From the NCBI GenBank assembly GCA_003864495.1, contig ML133461.1:248001-312000 (forward strand): a stretch of DNA of 64,000 nucleotides, written 5' to 3'. Every line of letters starts with the position of its first letter. Position 1 is the first letter of the stretch. A program made the position numbers and the translations under genes. This document shows positions 12,021 to 24,151 of this stretch, one piece after another. Source of the stretch: Nemopilema nomurai (Eukaryota > Cnidaria > Scyphozoa > Rhizostomeae > Rhizostomatidae). Under the pieces are notes generated by a model, which saw only the letters and a list, made by a program, of their open reading frames with translations, ran no database searches and was not told the origin of the DNA.

Positions 12021-15000
12021 CTACTGGTTCGCAAGTAAGGAAGACCTGGCACTGACAAGTATCTTGAAAGCTTCTTCCGCACCGGGGGCAGCGCTTTTAT
12101 CAGGATGCAGAAGAACAGCTAGCTTTTTGTATGCTTTGTTAACTTCATCGCTGTAAAATGATGTAAAATCAAATGCAAATGATCCTTGTAACAGAAAAAA
12201 CTGTACAACTGCCCTACCTAGTGCAAGGAAACGTTATTGTATTCTAGAAGAGCCTAAAATTCAGAGAGGAACTTGCCTTGATGTTTTTTCTCCAATTAAT
12301 ATTATTTGTTTTCAACAACACGTTTCCAGAGAAATGGCTCCTCTTTCACCTGCACTAGATGAGGGAGACATTCTTGGGGCCAATTTTAAATAAATCACAC
12401 TCTAAACATTTTAGAGTCTCAATATAATCCTAGTGAAAATCTGATATTTTTGAGCGAAGATTTGTCACCTAGGGCTGGGACAGTAAGAGACAAGTATTTA
12501 AGTACCTTGATGCTCCAAAGCGAATTCCAAGTCGCTCGTAGTTGTCCTTTCCTTGCATCAGCAGGCGGATGGCATCAGCTTGCTCTTTGGTGTACCCCAA
12601 TGCACTGGTGCTTGGCTTCGGCTTGGTGCCGCTCTCAATGGTCACAGCCATCGTTTCGAACAAGGACTAAAAACAGTAAACTATGCACTCATTTAGCCAA
12701 CGCTGCTTGGACAGCAGTACAGAACTCACTGCTCTTCTCACTACCGCAATGGTTGATTTAACCGTGCAAAACTGAGAAACGTTGGTTTATAATGACGTCA
12801 TTGACCAATTAAAAGCAGAGCAAAGGAGACGGGAGACTTTGGTAAATGCAAAGGTGCAGACCCGGAAAACTACGTAAAGTACAGGCTCCTGTTGTAACTA
12901 GGTAAAGAGGACGACTGATACATTTTCTACTCATACGTTTTATAAGCTTGCAAGAAACTAACCTTAAGAAGGAGGCAAATAAGAAGGAGCATTGGTCTCC
13001 ATTTTCAAATGGCATAACACACATTTTTGGTCAAGTAATAGCCTACCTGGAACATTTCTTGGACCCCTTCGCCACTTTGAGCCGACGTTTCAAAGTACAG
13101 GTGGCCTTTGCTTTCAGCCCAGAGCCTACCCTCACTTTCATTAACAGTTCTAGAGACTGTCTTGTCTATTTTGTTAGCACACACTGCAAACACGATTCTA
13201 TCCACCTCAGCCTTACTCCCAGCATCCTTTTTGAGCTCATCGAGCCAGCCACCAAGGCTTTCAAAAGACTCGCGATCTGTGACGTCATAAACAAGTAGAG
13301 CGCCCTGGGTATCTTTGTAAAATTCGTTACGAACCTTCAAGGAAATGAGAAAAAACATAACAACATTTCATTGTAGGATGAAGCTCTGGACAAGCAATGA
13401 GCTCCTGTTTTCCAAGCTAGATTTAAATAACTGTTATACTGTAGCAGAGGTGTGAAAGATGGCTCTTATAAATAATCTGCAAAGACTCAAAGCTGCAAGA
13501 AAAAGAGCTTTTCTTCGGATGTGGTCTAGCTAAAGCTGTATATTCCAACAAACATTATAAGGTTCATACTTCTAGATTAATATCTCTTCGTATAAGATTT
13601 GAAAAAATATATAGAAGAGAAAAACGAATCGCATCCCATCCAATTCATAACAAGCACCTTTGTGAAGTGTGAAAACATGGTTTAAAATGGCAACCAAATA
13701 TTAACGCTAGCTACTGCAGTGGTTTGTAGCAAATTTGACTATCAAAGCAAATCAGAAGCAGAGGCAGTGTGGATATTTAAGAAAGAATGCACTTAACAAC
13801 AAACCTCATAGAAATAAGGGTGTCCAGCCATATCAAAAATGTTTACTTTCAAAGTTTTGTCCCCAATGCTAACCCTAAAGAAAGGTTGTAAAACATTCAA
13901 AGTTTGGATTGATTGAGAAACAGAAACTAAAGAATAAATTTGATATTGTTGACAAAGATAACTGGAAGTACTTTGAAAAGTAGATGATACAGGATTAAAA
14001 GATTTGACCTCATGACACAGTAGACAGTCCTTGCAATTTTAACATCAATAGGAGTTTTTGGGATGACACCATAGCTAATATGCTAACATAAAAAAGTTCC
14101 CAGAAAGATTTAGCATTAAAACTGATCAATTGCACAAATTTATGGATTGCAAATCTTATTACTTTTAATTACAGACATCATTTTTGAGAATTGATACTGG
14201 CAATAAAAATGAAAAAGACAAATCTTTAGGAGAACTGCTTTGAGGTGTAGAAACTTAGTAACTCACTACAGACTTTAAGTAACTTACTTTGTAACACCGT
14301 AATCTATGCCAATGGTGGACATATATTTTGGCACAAATCTCTTCTCACAGTATCTCTTTATGATACAGCTCTGAAAAGAAGTAAATCAAAGACTAATGAA
14401 TGTTTATTTGATGTATTGTACCACATCACAGGGCATTGGAAAACATTATGCAACATCTGATATCACATAAAATCAATTTGCCAAAACAGGTCATGTCATG
14501 TCATGCCATGTCATATCAATTTGCATAACAAGACTCACATCAATCAAATTATGTCCATTCATATCACATCAATCATACAAATTGGGTTTCAATCAAATCA
14601 AAGAAACCTGTCACTTTTTTAGATTGAAGCAACCTTTTCTCTTAGAAAATGACTTCATGCATCTCAAAGTTATTCTTTAAAGGAAAGTTCTTCCAACTAA
14701 ATAAAGGCAAATTGTTGTGAATTGCTGTATTGCATTTTATCCACAAGAACTGCCATCAACATTTCTAGCTATGGGGAACAGCAATGCCTGAAGGTATATC
14801 CTTTCAAAGTAATTCAATCTTAGAATAGATGCAGGCATTATTTACCTAAGAGTTTAGCTTTGTCCTTAGCTATATTCTTCAAAGGGTTCTTCAGGCCTTC
14901 CTGGGAATAAATTAGCACACGTGTGGCATTTCGCACTCCTAGATTGTGGTAGGAGTGCGATGGAGTGCTATTGGTATTTTGTCTTATTACTACATATATT

Positions 15001-18000
15001 CAGTTGCATACTAAATAGAGCCATAAATAATTTGCATACTCATTTCTTAAGTCATTTCATCTGTTTTCAACATAACATTACTATCATAAAAGGATCTGCT
15101 TTTTACTGAAATAAGCTTGAACTAAAAGGATTGTCACGGCAAAACATGATTGAACTCTGAAGTTTAGTCATTCTGATAAGCTAACTTCGCTGTCCGAAGA
15201 AGTAGATTCAGTATCTGATTCGTCCTGCTTAAATGTTTTGTAGCTGTTTGGTCGATCGTCTTCAGTACTTTGTGCATGTACTGCCGTCCTTCTTTTTTCC
15301 ATGTAAATGTCAACAGCGCGCATTATGAGTTCATCTTTTTCTTCCTTCGACCAATTGCTGTCGTTTCCAGCAATCAGTATGCAATTTTCCATTGTATCGT
15401 GAGACATGCTGAGTCGGCGATCTGATAAAATAGTGGTCAAAATGTTGAAGGCGCGCTCCACTGAGGAATTCGAACCAGAAACACACAGACACAAGCTCAC
15501 AAGAAGTGACAAATTTGGGAACTCTCGTTTTCGATATGTTATTATATTTTCCCAAAATGGCCTTGACTCCATCTTTGCATACAGCGACTTTTGAAGGATC
15601 TTTAAAGAGCGCCATTCTTCAAAAACTTTTCCTTTATTAAAAGATGCTGCTTCCAAAGGCTCCCTGAAAATTTCACAAACTGTGGAGATGTCACCCTTGC
15701 CATAGTTTTTATCGGAATGGTCCCAGTATTTTGGATCAATCCAGGTCATAGCTTTAAAAACATCTTGGTCATACGACGAAAAGCGATTACGAATTAAAGG
15801 ACACAAAATTTCTGCCATTTTTGCCTGCATTTCAAGTGCTTTTTCTGTTGCTGCATAACTAGCATTGACCATTTGCTCTAACTCCAAGTCAAAAAACTCT
15901 TGATTTTCTAGTTTGCGTCTCTCGTGACCAGCTTTGGGGTAATTTGCTTTTACTTTAGTCACATCACCATCTTGTGCTACACAAAACTTTGCCAAGTAGC
16001 TGCTGAGAATGTAATCTGGGGTCAAAGCATTCTCTTGAATTTCCTCCAAGGTGTCGAGTGTTTTCTCTACAGCTGGGGTATCTCAAAAGCCATTAGGTCA
16101 TGTTTTTCGAAAACCAGAGAAAGTGGGCCCATGATTTCGAGAACATCAAGATAACCAGCTACTTTGCAGAGAAATGGATACGATTTTAACTTTTTCAAAA
16201 ATCCACCAACTTTTGCTCTTGTGTCAGCTGTATATCCTTTCGTAGCAGCCAGTGCATTATCAAATACCACAATATATGTGGGCCAATTATGCAGGAGTTT
16301 TGCTAACCCCCTTCTCCGGTGGCTCAGGAATCGGGTTCCATGTATTTTTGGCAAAGTATAATGACTTATATCAAGGGCCTCAGAAGCTTTTTTAACTTCT
16401 GCTTTTAGTTTTCCAGAGTTTTTAAATAGGCTCCACATATCTCTATAGAAAGAGTCAATTTCTCGGAACGGTTGAAATTGTTTTATTGCATCCTTTAGTG
16501 CCAACTCCAGGCGGTGATTGGCGCAATGAATTGTCACCAGCCAATCTCTTTCCTGCTTCATCTGAGTTAACACACCAGAGTAGATCCCCATGTTAACATT
16601 GGCACCATCTGCAGTTGCGTTGACTACCATTTTTTTATAGTTTGCCAATGGTATTGGACCATTCTGGTTTCCATTCCCTTCACTTTCACTTTGTTTAAAG
16701 ATGCCGTCAATAGCCGCTTTTATTGAATCTGAATTGCCCCTCCAAGACTGGTCATCTCCAAAAGAGAAACAACGAAGTAAACAGGGATTCCATTTCGTTC
16801 TACTCGCACAAGTACGAGTTCCTTTTCATCGTTTGTTTTGCGTGCTTGTGAGCCATCTGATAATATTGACATAAAATCACTGCCAGCAACAATTCCTGCA
16901 CACTTCTCTGTGATGGCCTCAGCAATGTAATGTATAAATTCACGTGCTGCATTGCTTGAATCTTTCCCTTGCACGAGTCTCACACCATTAGCACGCTGGC
17001 ATTTTACAAGGACCTTGAAATGCTTGTGAGCCATTGAGGGTGTTGTTGCCATTTCATATGCAGTCCTCATTAGCTTCGTGAATGAATCACGTGCTGATTC
17101 ATTTAAGGATGCTCTGATGTCTGGCTGGATCGGTCGGTTGCTTGTATCCAGTTTCTCCTCAGCTGGTTTTCGATTGTCAAGCAATAAAGCTGTCTTATGC
17201 GCTTCTCCAGTAAGATGGCGGTCAACCTATAAAGACATATCACAATAAAGCAATTATTTAACATTAGAAAACACTTAAAATAAAGTGTAAAATTCTTAAA
17301 ATCGTACATCAATCGCTTGTTTTTAAAACTGTGTAAAAACTCCGAGCCCAGACGATGTGTGCTTTGCACTACAAAGAAAAAATCTGTAAAAAGAATATTT
17401 ACCTGAAACTTGGTGACTATTGGTGTGCCATCGGCAAATGCTTTCACGGCAATAGCTGCAGCTCCTTTGCATGATGGATGTCGGATAATCTGTTCACGAT
17501 ATTTTGCACACAACTTGCACCAAATCTTTGTCACACACTGTTTATTGTCGAGGGTTTCGACAGTGTAGCCTATGATGTTATCCTTGCCCCATTTCAAGAA
17601 AGTGGAGAGGTCCTTTGTAACCCCTTTACTTTTCTTTTCTGAAGACGCCATATTTCAAGTGTAGATCTTTTGACAGTCAACAAAGTATATTTTAATTAAT
17701 AATGGTTTGAAATTTTAGTCGAATTGTCCAATGGCTTCATGTGTTCTCTTTAATACTTGGTTGGGAAACCACGGGAAAGGCGGACTGCATGCAGACGTCT
17801 CGGAATTATTGAGTACAATTTTTGTAAGAATTCTAGGGGAATATTTTCCAAATGTCCAAATGTTTTCTGTTGTCTTTTCAAAAAGTAAGAATGAACAGGA
17901 ACTTGCCGCACTTCTGCGCACTTCATGTTTACAATGCTGAAAATTTGTAATCTCAAAACATTGTGTAAAACAAGTCCCCGTGTTATGGTCATTTGGTCCG

Positions 18001-18612
18001 TGTTTTATTGTAAGAAATAATCGTCACAACGGCTTTCCAAAATGACGTGCTGGCACCGCATAATGTTTAATTCGAAAAAGTAAACATCAAAGCGTTACTG
18101 CCACCTTCTTAGTTCCCTGTGCTAATCAACATTTGCTTGCCACACGTCTGCCAACGATTCCGAAGCAATCTTTTTAACTTATTGTCGGCAACACATTGCA
18201 TGCAGCCTTTCTATGGTTGCAGGTAAATGGAAACCAGGTTTAAAAAACAAACGAATAATTACAAAACAGGCGTGCGATTAAACACACTTCTCAGTGTGGG
18301 GAGGCGTGTACCAAGGTGTGCGAGTGCGATCGCACGCCTTTCCCAGGAAGGCCTGGTTCTTCTAACAGTCTTGTAAGATCGTATAGGACACTACATTAGA
18401 ATCCCGACAAGATCCCATATGACTCTTCTTTTTGGTACTGCCATGTGGGTCCCAAAAATTCAATATTATGAAACCATGCAAACCTCTGAGGCACCTTATT
18501 GTTTGAAATAGTAAAAATGTTCAAAATATAAGCCAATTTTCTAGCATACCTTGCCAGCTTCGGCATTTCCCATGCTAATTATTTTCACTCTATATGTTTT
18601 TTTGTCCTTCAT
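12021..18612 (-). CDS. DNAJC27: DNAJC27 (RBJ) orthologue: Rab-like GTPase with C-terminal J domain
   Basis: Six coding exons, 18612-18550, 14370-14288, 13874-13805, 13334-13047, 12666-12506 and 12150-12021, splice in frame at GT-AG sites into 264 residues (human protein 273). The P-loop is GNAEAGKS (15-22), switch II DMAGH (63-67), and the guanine-specificity motifs NKID (126-129) and ETSAQ (154-158). The linker [20 protein letters not shown] leads into a short J domain with its HPD at 237-239. Orthologues are membrane- or nucleus-associated GTPases linked to MEK/ERK signalling and recruitment of HSC70; that role is inferred from the family. The switch II glycine replaces the usual Ras glutamine context (DMAGHP), as in other RBJ proteins, so hydrolysis may be atypical. 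Intron 1 (14371-18549) contains a hAT transposon on the same strand. All exon joints remain intact, so the gene should still be functional. Confidence 0.95.
14893..18354 (-). mobile_element. hAT-superfamily DNA transposon (ZBED/ZNF862-like type)
   Basis: The 3462-bp element has 15-bp perfect terminal inverted repeats (AGGCCTTCCTGGGAA at 14893-14907, its complement at 18340-18354). It is flanked by a perfect 8-bp target-site duplication, GGTTCTTC, at 14885-14892 and 18355-18362. Eight-bp duplications are diagnostic for hAT. Subterminal GTGCGA/TCGCAC motifs recur at both ends: an 11-bp-arm hairpin at 14931-14960 and a 12-bp palindrome at 18324-18335. They are probably transposase-binding sites. 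It lies in intron 1 of DNAJC27. The perfect duplication suggests a relatively recent insertion. Confidence 0.95.
15168..17651 (-). pseudogene. hAT transposase, two exons, two frameshifts
   Basis: Exon A, 17651-17403 (83 aa), starts at ATG and ends at donor CAG|GTAAAT. Exon B starts at 17226 after acceptor TTTATAG. The exons join in phase 0 and complete a BED-type zinc finger (WCKLC in exon [10 protein letters not shown] in exon B). Acidic catalytic candidates are the D of ILSDGS, the D of TADGANVN and the E of SSVERAF. The C-terminal hAT dimerisation region ([20 protein letters not shown]) is clear, followed by an acidic Ser-rich tail. The frame breaks near 16744 (in the segment after FVVSLLEM) and near 16075 (at a CCCC run), so the copy is not intact as read. 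The second break lies in a homopolymer and could be a sequencing error. The family resembles the cnidarian proteins often labelled ZNF862-like or C17orf113-like. Confidence 0.9.
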
Positions 18613-20337
18613 CTTGCTTCTAGAAACATTAATGAGACTAAAAGTTGATCAAAATTTCAAATTTTTAGAGGAAATTAAAAGGTAAATAACATAAGCAGTT
18701 GGAAGCGCAGAAATCGCTTATAATTATTCATATGCCTTCACATGTCAGAAACTTTGATTTGTACTAAAAATAAGATTTCGACTAAAATCCTCTTCAAAAA
18801 GAACACCATCTGCTCAGAAAATTGTTAAATTTTACACTAAAGACAGACTATCCACTCTCTAAAAAAGCTTTCTAGTTCATCTCAAGAAAAGTTTGATAAT
18901 AATAACAATGAACCTCATGCAAACAATGAGGATTATCATCAAATGTGATATTCTCTTGTTGACAAGCTTACTACTCTTGTCATACCTTCAGCAGGCACTT
19001 TCAACTACTTGCTTTCAATCTTATTTAAATGATGTCACATTTCATGACAATTGCTTACTGAATTGTACATGAGTATGACCAAAAATAAAAAGGAATTATC
19101 GTTATTCATACATTGTGTTTCTAGGATTGGTTTATTTGAAAATCCTACCCCCATTAGCTTCTCTTTGTTGATCTTAACAATTTTCAAATTTCAATGTTTC
19201 CACTTCCTCTTTCACATTTCAGCGTCATGATAGGCAAACCAGTTTACAATACAAATTAATTCTATCTGAATGCAAAAGAATTCTTTTTGTTTATTCTTCA
19301 CACCACTACTTGGTAATTTTAGACTTGCATTCATACCATTGTTGGCATTGAGCTTATGATAAATCTGAAAAAATCCTTCGTTTTACCAAATGAGCTGTAT
19401 TTAATCCATATCAGGTGGCTAACAAATGACTTTGTGACATTCTTTGAGTCCTGATTCCATTCCCAGCAAGGCTGTTCGGGCTACACAGCAAAGCTACCTT
19501 ATAATATTCATCTAACCACTGCTCTGATTGCTTCCTGTTTCCTTTTTCAAGGTCTCATTGGTCTCTTGCTTTTCATTAGCAAGTTAAATATATGAAAATT
19601 GACAACAACACCAACTTGGTGTATGCATTTGGCGTGCAATTTTCGTAATTTGTAACGGAATCAGTGCCTATTGTGTAACCAATGTACTAGTTTCGCATCT
19701 CAAGAGAGGATTTTCATATAACCTTAACCACAGCCTAAACCTAATTAATGAACATATCCAGAGCTATTGATTGATATACAGTATTAATAAATGTGACGTA
19801 TGGCTACTGAGAGGTGCAAAACTGCAATAGCCCCCTTCTACCTAGTTAGATAGAACTCATGAGCTCATAAGCCTGTTGTTTACTTGTTGTTCCACCCTGG
19901 TACTTATCGACAAAAGCACAACGTATCTCATATGAAAACATTATTAAACTTTAAATTCGCTTCTTCAACATGAGGTAGGACAATCAGCAGATATCACAAT
20001 AGCTTCGACTGTAAGTGGAAGTCATATAAAAAACAATAACTTGATATTGATATGATAGAAGTCTTGAATGCTCACATTATCTCACCATCAGATATTCATC
20101 CAAATAACACTTGCAAGCCATCAAAGGTATCATCTAGACTGAGCATCTCTCTTGCAAGGCAGCCTACGACGTGAATATTGAATTTAAAACCTAAGAATCC
20201 AAGCACCATAGCAACTTGCGACGAACGACTTCCTCCGCCATGTTCCTGATCTTTGGATCTGGAATTGAAAGCGAGGCAGTAGCTTGAGAATTGATATAGT
20301 GGTTGAAAACTGAGTGGTTTGTGTCGCAGTTCTAAAA
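18613..20337. promoter_or_regulatory. Head-to-head intergenic region between DNAJC27 and BIN3
   Basis: The 1.7 kb between two divergently transcribed start codons should hold both promoters and 5' UTRs. A sequence TTTGTGTCGCAG at about 20319-20330, eight bases before the BIN3 ATG, resembles a splice acceptor, so BIN3 may have an untranslated first exon here. No TATA box or repeat stands out. Confidence 0.4.
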
Positions 20338-21105
20338 ATGTCTTGGAATCCTTTTAATAAGTTAATAGCACCAAGGAAATCCATCTCAAAGCCTTCTGAA
20401 GACAATGAATTCGAGGAAAGGTTGCAGGACATCGTACAGATGGAGCAGACTCTAAAAAGAATGCACAAGGATGCCAAGAAGTTTATGGACTCAAGCTCAA
20501 CCTTGGCGAAGTTGGAACAGAAAATTGCGACTGACTTTTACAATAGCGCCAAACAAATCAATGATGCAGATGAGCTTGAAAGCAACGCAGAAAAACTGAG
20601 AAACATAGTCAATGACACCGAAAACTCCCAGCAACAGCGTGATGTAATTATCAGGTCAACATTTGTCAAGCCTCTAAAAGGCCTAAATGAAAAATTCGCC
20701 AGCATACATTCAGCAGTTAAGCGGAAAGATCAAAGCCAACAGGATTATCAGAAATACTTAGCTAAAAGAGATAAGCTTGCCAAAGACCCTAGTACTTCGC
20801 AGTCTGGAAAATACGAAGCAAATGAGAAATACCTAGAAAGGACAAAAACGGACTTCGATCGTAGAACAAGACAGCTGCATGAAGATCTCCCAAAGTTTCA
20901 TACAGAAAGCTTGAATTATTTTGACCCTTGTTTTAAAGCAATGCTACAAGGAGAACTCAATCACAACGAAAAAGGAAAACTGTTATATGAAGAACTTGCT
21001 CAGGAATTCAAAGTCCCTAATGACATGACAGCAGAAGAGTTTAATTCAGAAGTTGACAAAATGATTGAAGAAATAAAAACTATATCAATAGTGAAAGCAA
21101 CTTAA
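20338..21105 (+). CDS. BIN3: BIN3 orthologue, N-BAR domain protein
   Basis: A single open frame of 255 residues (human 253) starts at the ATG encoding MSWNPFNK, which matches the BIN3 N-terminus (MSWIPFK). The in-frame extension upstream has no ATG, so this start is preferred. The protein is almost entirely the helical, charged BAR domain (about residues 15-235). Recognisable BIN3 positions include KPLKGLNEKFASIHSAVKRK with QDYQKY, then RQLHEDLPKFH and LNYFDPCF. The C-terminus ends near LSIV-like KTISIVKAT. BIN3 proteins lack an SH3 domain and act in membrane curvature and actin organisation; that is family knowledge. The coding region has no intron, unlike the many-exon human gene, so it may be a retrocopy or a lineage with intron loss. 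Its 3' flank forms the start of a tandem array. Confidence 0.92.
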   Translation: MSWNPFNKLIAPRKSISKPSEDNEFEERLQDIVQMEQTLKRMHKDAKKFMDSSSTLAKLEQKIATDFYNSAKQINDADELESNAEKLRNIVNDTENSQQQRDVIIRSTFVKPLKGLNEKFASIHSAVKRKDQSQQDYQKYLAKRDKLAKDPSTSQSGKYEANEKYLERTKTDFDRRTRQLHEDLPKFHTESLNYFDPCFKAMLQGELNHNEKGKLLYEELAQEFKVPNDMTAEEFNSEVDKMIEEIKTISIVKAT

Positions 21106-21397
21106 CTTTTTTTCACAAAATGGGTCATCAATTTTAAAGTTTCATAGTGAGTTTCAGGCAATTCCGGAATGGGGAAATAGCCTAGTTAATCAGAATTTAT
21201 GTATAATTTAGGCTAAATCATGTTTAATATATTTTCTAATTTTGTATATATATAAATTTATTTTACATTTTAACTGTGGCGGTGAGCCTGTAGACAACAG
21301 TTTTGTTGAGTCATTCTCAACTCAAATTAATATTATCAAAATTATGTGTGATCTCTTCTGAAGAGTAATTTTCATATTCACCAAACATTGCAAGGCT

Positions 21398-21784
21398 GGA
21401 ATACACTAGACATTAGTCGACTGGCAACTAATAAAAGTCGTGGAAAAAGTATATAATTAATGCAAAAATGCTCAACAAGTTTTTAAAGGACATCCTAATC
21501 AATGATTTAAGTTTGTTTGCCTTCTCTAGTTGCAACTCACAGAGCAGTATGTTTATACACCAAAATTGTTCATACCCCTTAAAAAACTGAATCATGACAG
21601 GACTTAAAGTTTTACTTTGTGAAGGCATTCAAAAAATTTTTAAGAAAATTTAGCCTAATGAGGGGTTAAAGTGAGACATTAGACAGTTCAGTCCGCACAA
21701 AATAGGCAATGACATTGATATGAGTTTTTCATTCGGTCCTTTATAGCATTTAGTTGCCAGTCAACTGAATGCATAGTGTATTCC
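21398..21784. repeat. MITE-like inverted-repeat element, copy 1
   Basis: GGAATACACTAGACATTAGT with GACTGGCAACTA at 21398-21430 returns inverted at 21751-21784, about 33 bp per arm with a few mismatches. The 387-bp length and lack of coding capacity fit a non-autonomous DNA transposon. Copies at 29920-30300 and 36271-36656 were carried along by the tandem duplication rather than by transposition. Confidence 0.65.
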
Positions 21785-22849
21785 AACTTTTACAGCTTCT
21801 AAAGATGTACAATATAGCCTATATTTCATTTTTCATCTTTCATGTATATAGTTACACACTAAGGAATGTGCAATACTCAAATCTAAGCATAGATTCTGGT
21901 ATATATATACAACAAGAGGCATGAAATAAATGTTGCAATTTAAACTAATGTTGCAACAAAAGTTGTAGAGGTTATATTTGCCCTAGCTTGAAGAGACTCT
22001 AGCACTCAGAAGAATTTTCAATTTACAGCTTTCTAACAGCTTTCTGACTGTTTGAAAGGAATGAATTTCCAGTTCTTCATGCTTATCAATAAATTTTTAT
22101 CTAGTAGTAGTGTAATATAGTTATAATAATGCTTCTAGTAAGTTATTAGATACTTTTAAGCTATACTGTTGTTTATTTTAAAAGGTAATTTACCCTAGAA
22201 TAATTTTCTGTTATGGTTATGTGGGGTTTTAGTCTTTTGACTTGTGCTGAAAAGTTTGGCATAAGAATTAAAGCTGATTGAAATTAAGTGATTCGAACAC
22301 ATTCATATTTAAGACACTCTTCATATGAAAAATGTTTGCAAGAAACTTGACAGGCTTGAAACAGTTCCAAGATGAAAAAATGTTATAGTTATAATCAGCT
22401 ATTGCAAAAAAGCCATAAAAACTTAAAATAAACACTTTTCAAAAGAGCTTTTATAGACTTTAATCTAAGCATAGATTTACTGTGAAATTCTGTCCTATAC
22501 TATAAAAACAATTACTTAAACAGAAAAGACTGTTACCGTCATGCTAAAAACCTATTGCCTAAAAAACGGAAATTAGCCATATGTGTGTGGTACTTGACGG
22601 AGCCTTTGAGAAATTAACCATACTAAACCTATATTGTCACACATGTATGTGGCATACAAATCTATTAGGGATAAACTTATTCTAAGTTAAAGGTCAAGAT
22701 CAACAACAAGGGTTATGACTTCTCTTTCAACAATTGCGCTTAGCATCTCTGCTTAGCACAAGAACAGATATCAAGTGTAGACCCGTCAGAGTTATAAATG
22801 CCCATCACTAGACCATATACTAATCACTAAACTCTCAAGTCAACTCCCG

Positions 22850-23455
22850 TGTCCACTTAACAGGGGAGCAAAAAGTAGCAGAAGTAACACAAATCGCTCG
22901 AAGACCAGTTAGAGTAACAGTGAATGACAATGTTTCGATCCTATTTTTTAAGTCAAATCATAATTTGGTTTTAGTTTTTAGTCTCAACTCCAACTGTTCA
23001 TCACGTTCACACAGAAGAAAATTTCTTCCTTTTTGATATTGCTTTAGTTGGTCATTTCGCACCCGATTTAAAAGACACTGAATTTTCCCACAGAAAACCC
23101 TGAGAGCATAACGTTAGAAGTTATAACGAAGTTAAACTTCGCCCCAAATAAAAAAATTATAAAGCAAAAGATGACTTGTTATCAAGACTTTTGATAATAA
23201 GATATATGCTCTAGCTTATAGATGCTCTACCTCTAGAAAATATTTCATCCCACATTCTTTAGAAAGCTTCCTAGCTGTCTTGGTTAGAATGCATTCCTGA
23301 TTATATAGCGCCTGAACATTCTAGCACCCTATACAACAGCCATCCAATTTTCCCACCGGAAACTCTCAAGATGGTAACTTAAGTCCAATAATCTGAAGAC
23401 GAAATATTGATAGGAGGAGCGGATAATGTGACAAGAAGACATTGGTCCTCGAAGG
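22850..23455 (+). repeat. Extra copy of the peptide-gene promoter and first exon (unit 1)
   Basis: This stretch matches 24885-25428 and the single upstream regions of units 2 and 3. It includes a TATATAG box near 23303 and the leader start-stop ATGTGA at 23426-23431. It breaks off after GGTCCTCGA, before the exon-1 donor, where a Tc1 remnant begins. It therefore lacks the splice donor and is probably a dead promoter copy. Confidence 0.7.
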
Positions 23456-24136
23456 AATTTCCATGTTTTCGATAATATTAATGTCCGCACTTTGGGCGGG
23501 CCAAGGCCACTTTTCTCTTCTGGAAACATTTGATCATTTTTCTTGATGTATGGCAAGGGGCATTGTCCTACTGAGAAATAAAAGGATGGTCTGGATCACC
23601 AAAAATCATTTTGACGCTTATTTTCAAGTTTTATCAAGGATATCCAGGTTTCAGCTTTTATCTTCCCCAAACTTGAAATCTCAGTTTTCATGAACCTCTG
23701 CACACAGCTTGCTCTACTCTTTTCAAAAAAATTTTTGGACCTCCACATCTTTCCTTTTTATCCAAGGAGCCCGTTTGTTGAAATTTTTCAAAAAAATTTA
23801 AAGCTTCGGATTTGCTGCATCCTATTTGCTTCCCGATTTCCGCAAAGGAAAGTCCAGTAAGTCGCAGATGTTTAATTGCAACTCGTTTGCCTCCTCACAA
23901 TTCACGGACTTTTATCATACTTCTCTTTTCTTATTTTTTTTGATTAACAAAATTTATGTCGACAATATTTGTGATATCTCGTGAAAAGAAGCGTTTCTTT
24001 ACATTTTTTATTGTTTTGGTCACGTCAAGTTCTATTTTCGAGCCAAAGTAGTCCAAACCGTTTTCAACAGCCGCATACGACATTTTCGAAGCCATATTTT
24101 TAGGCCCTTCGTTTCCATACTTTTGTCCCCTTAGCG
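23456..24136 (-). mobile_element. Tc1/mariner transposon remnant
   Basis: On the minus strand the right end has a Tc1-type terminus (CTAAGGGGACAAAAGTATGG at about 24115-24134) next to a TA run. Then comes a helix-turn-helix segment (HLRLTGLSFAEIGKQIGCSK) and, after stops and a central deletion, the DDE-region motif DNAPCHTSRK and, in another frame, the WPAQS...IIEN block that normally holds the last catalytic acid. The other terminus is missing. The element is truncated, deleted and frameshifted. Confidence 0.8.
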
Positions 24137-24151
24137 TATATATATATATAG

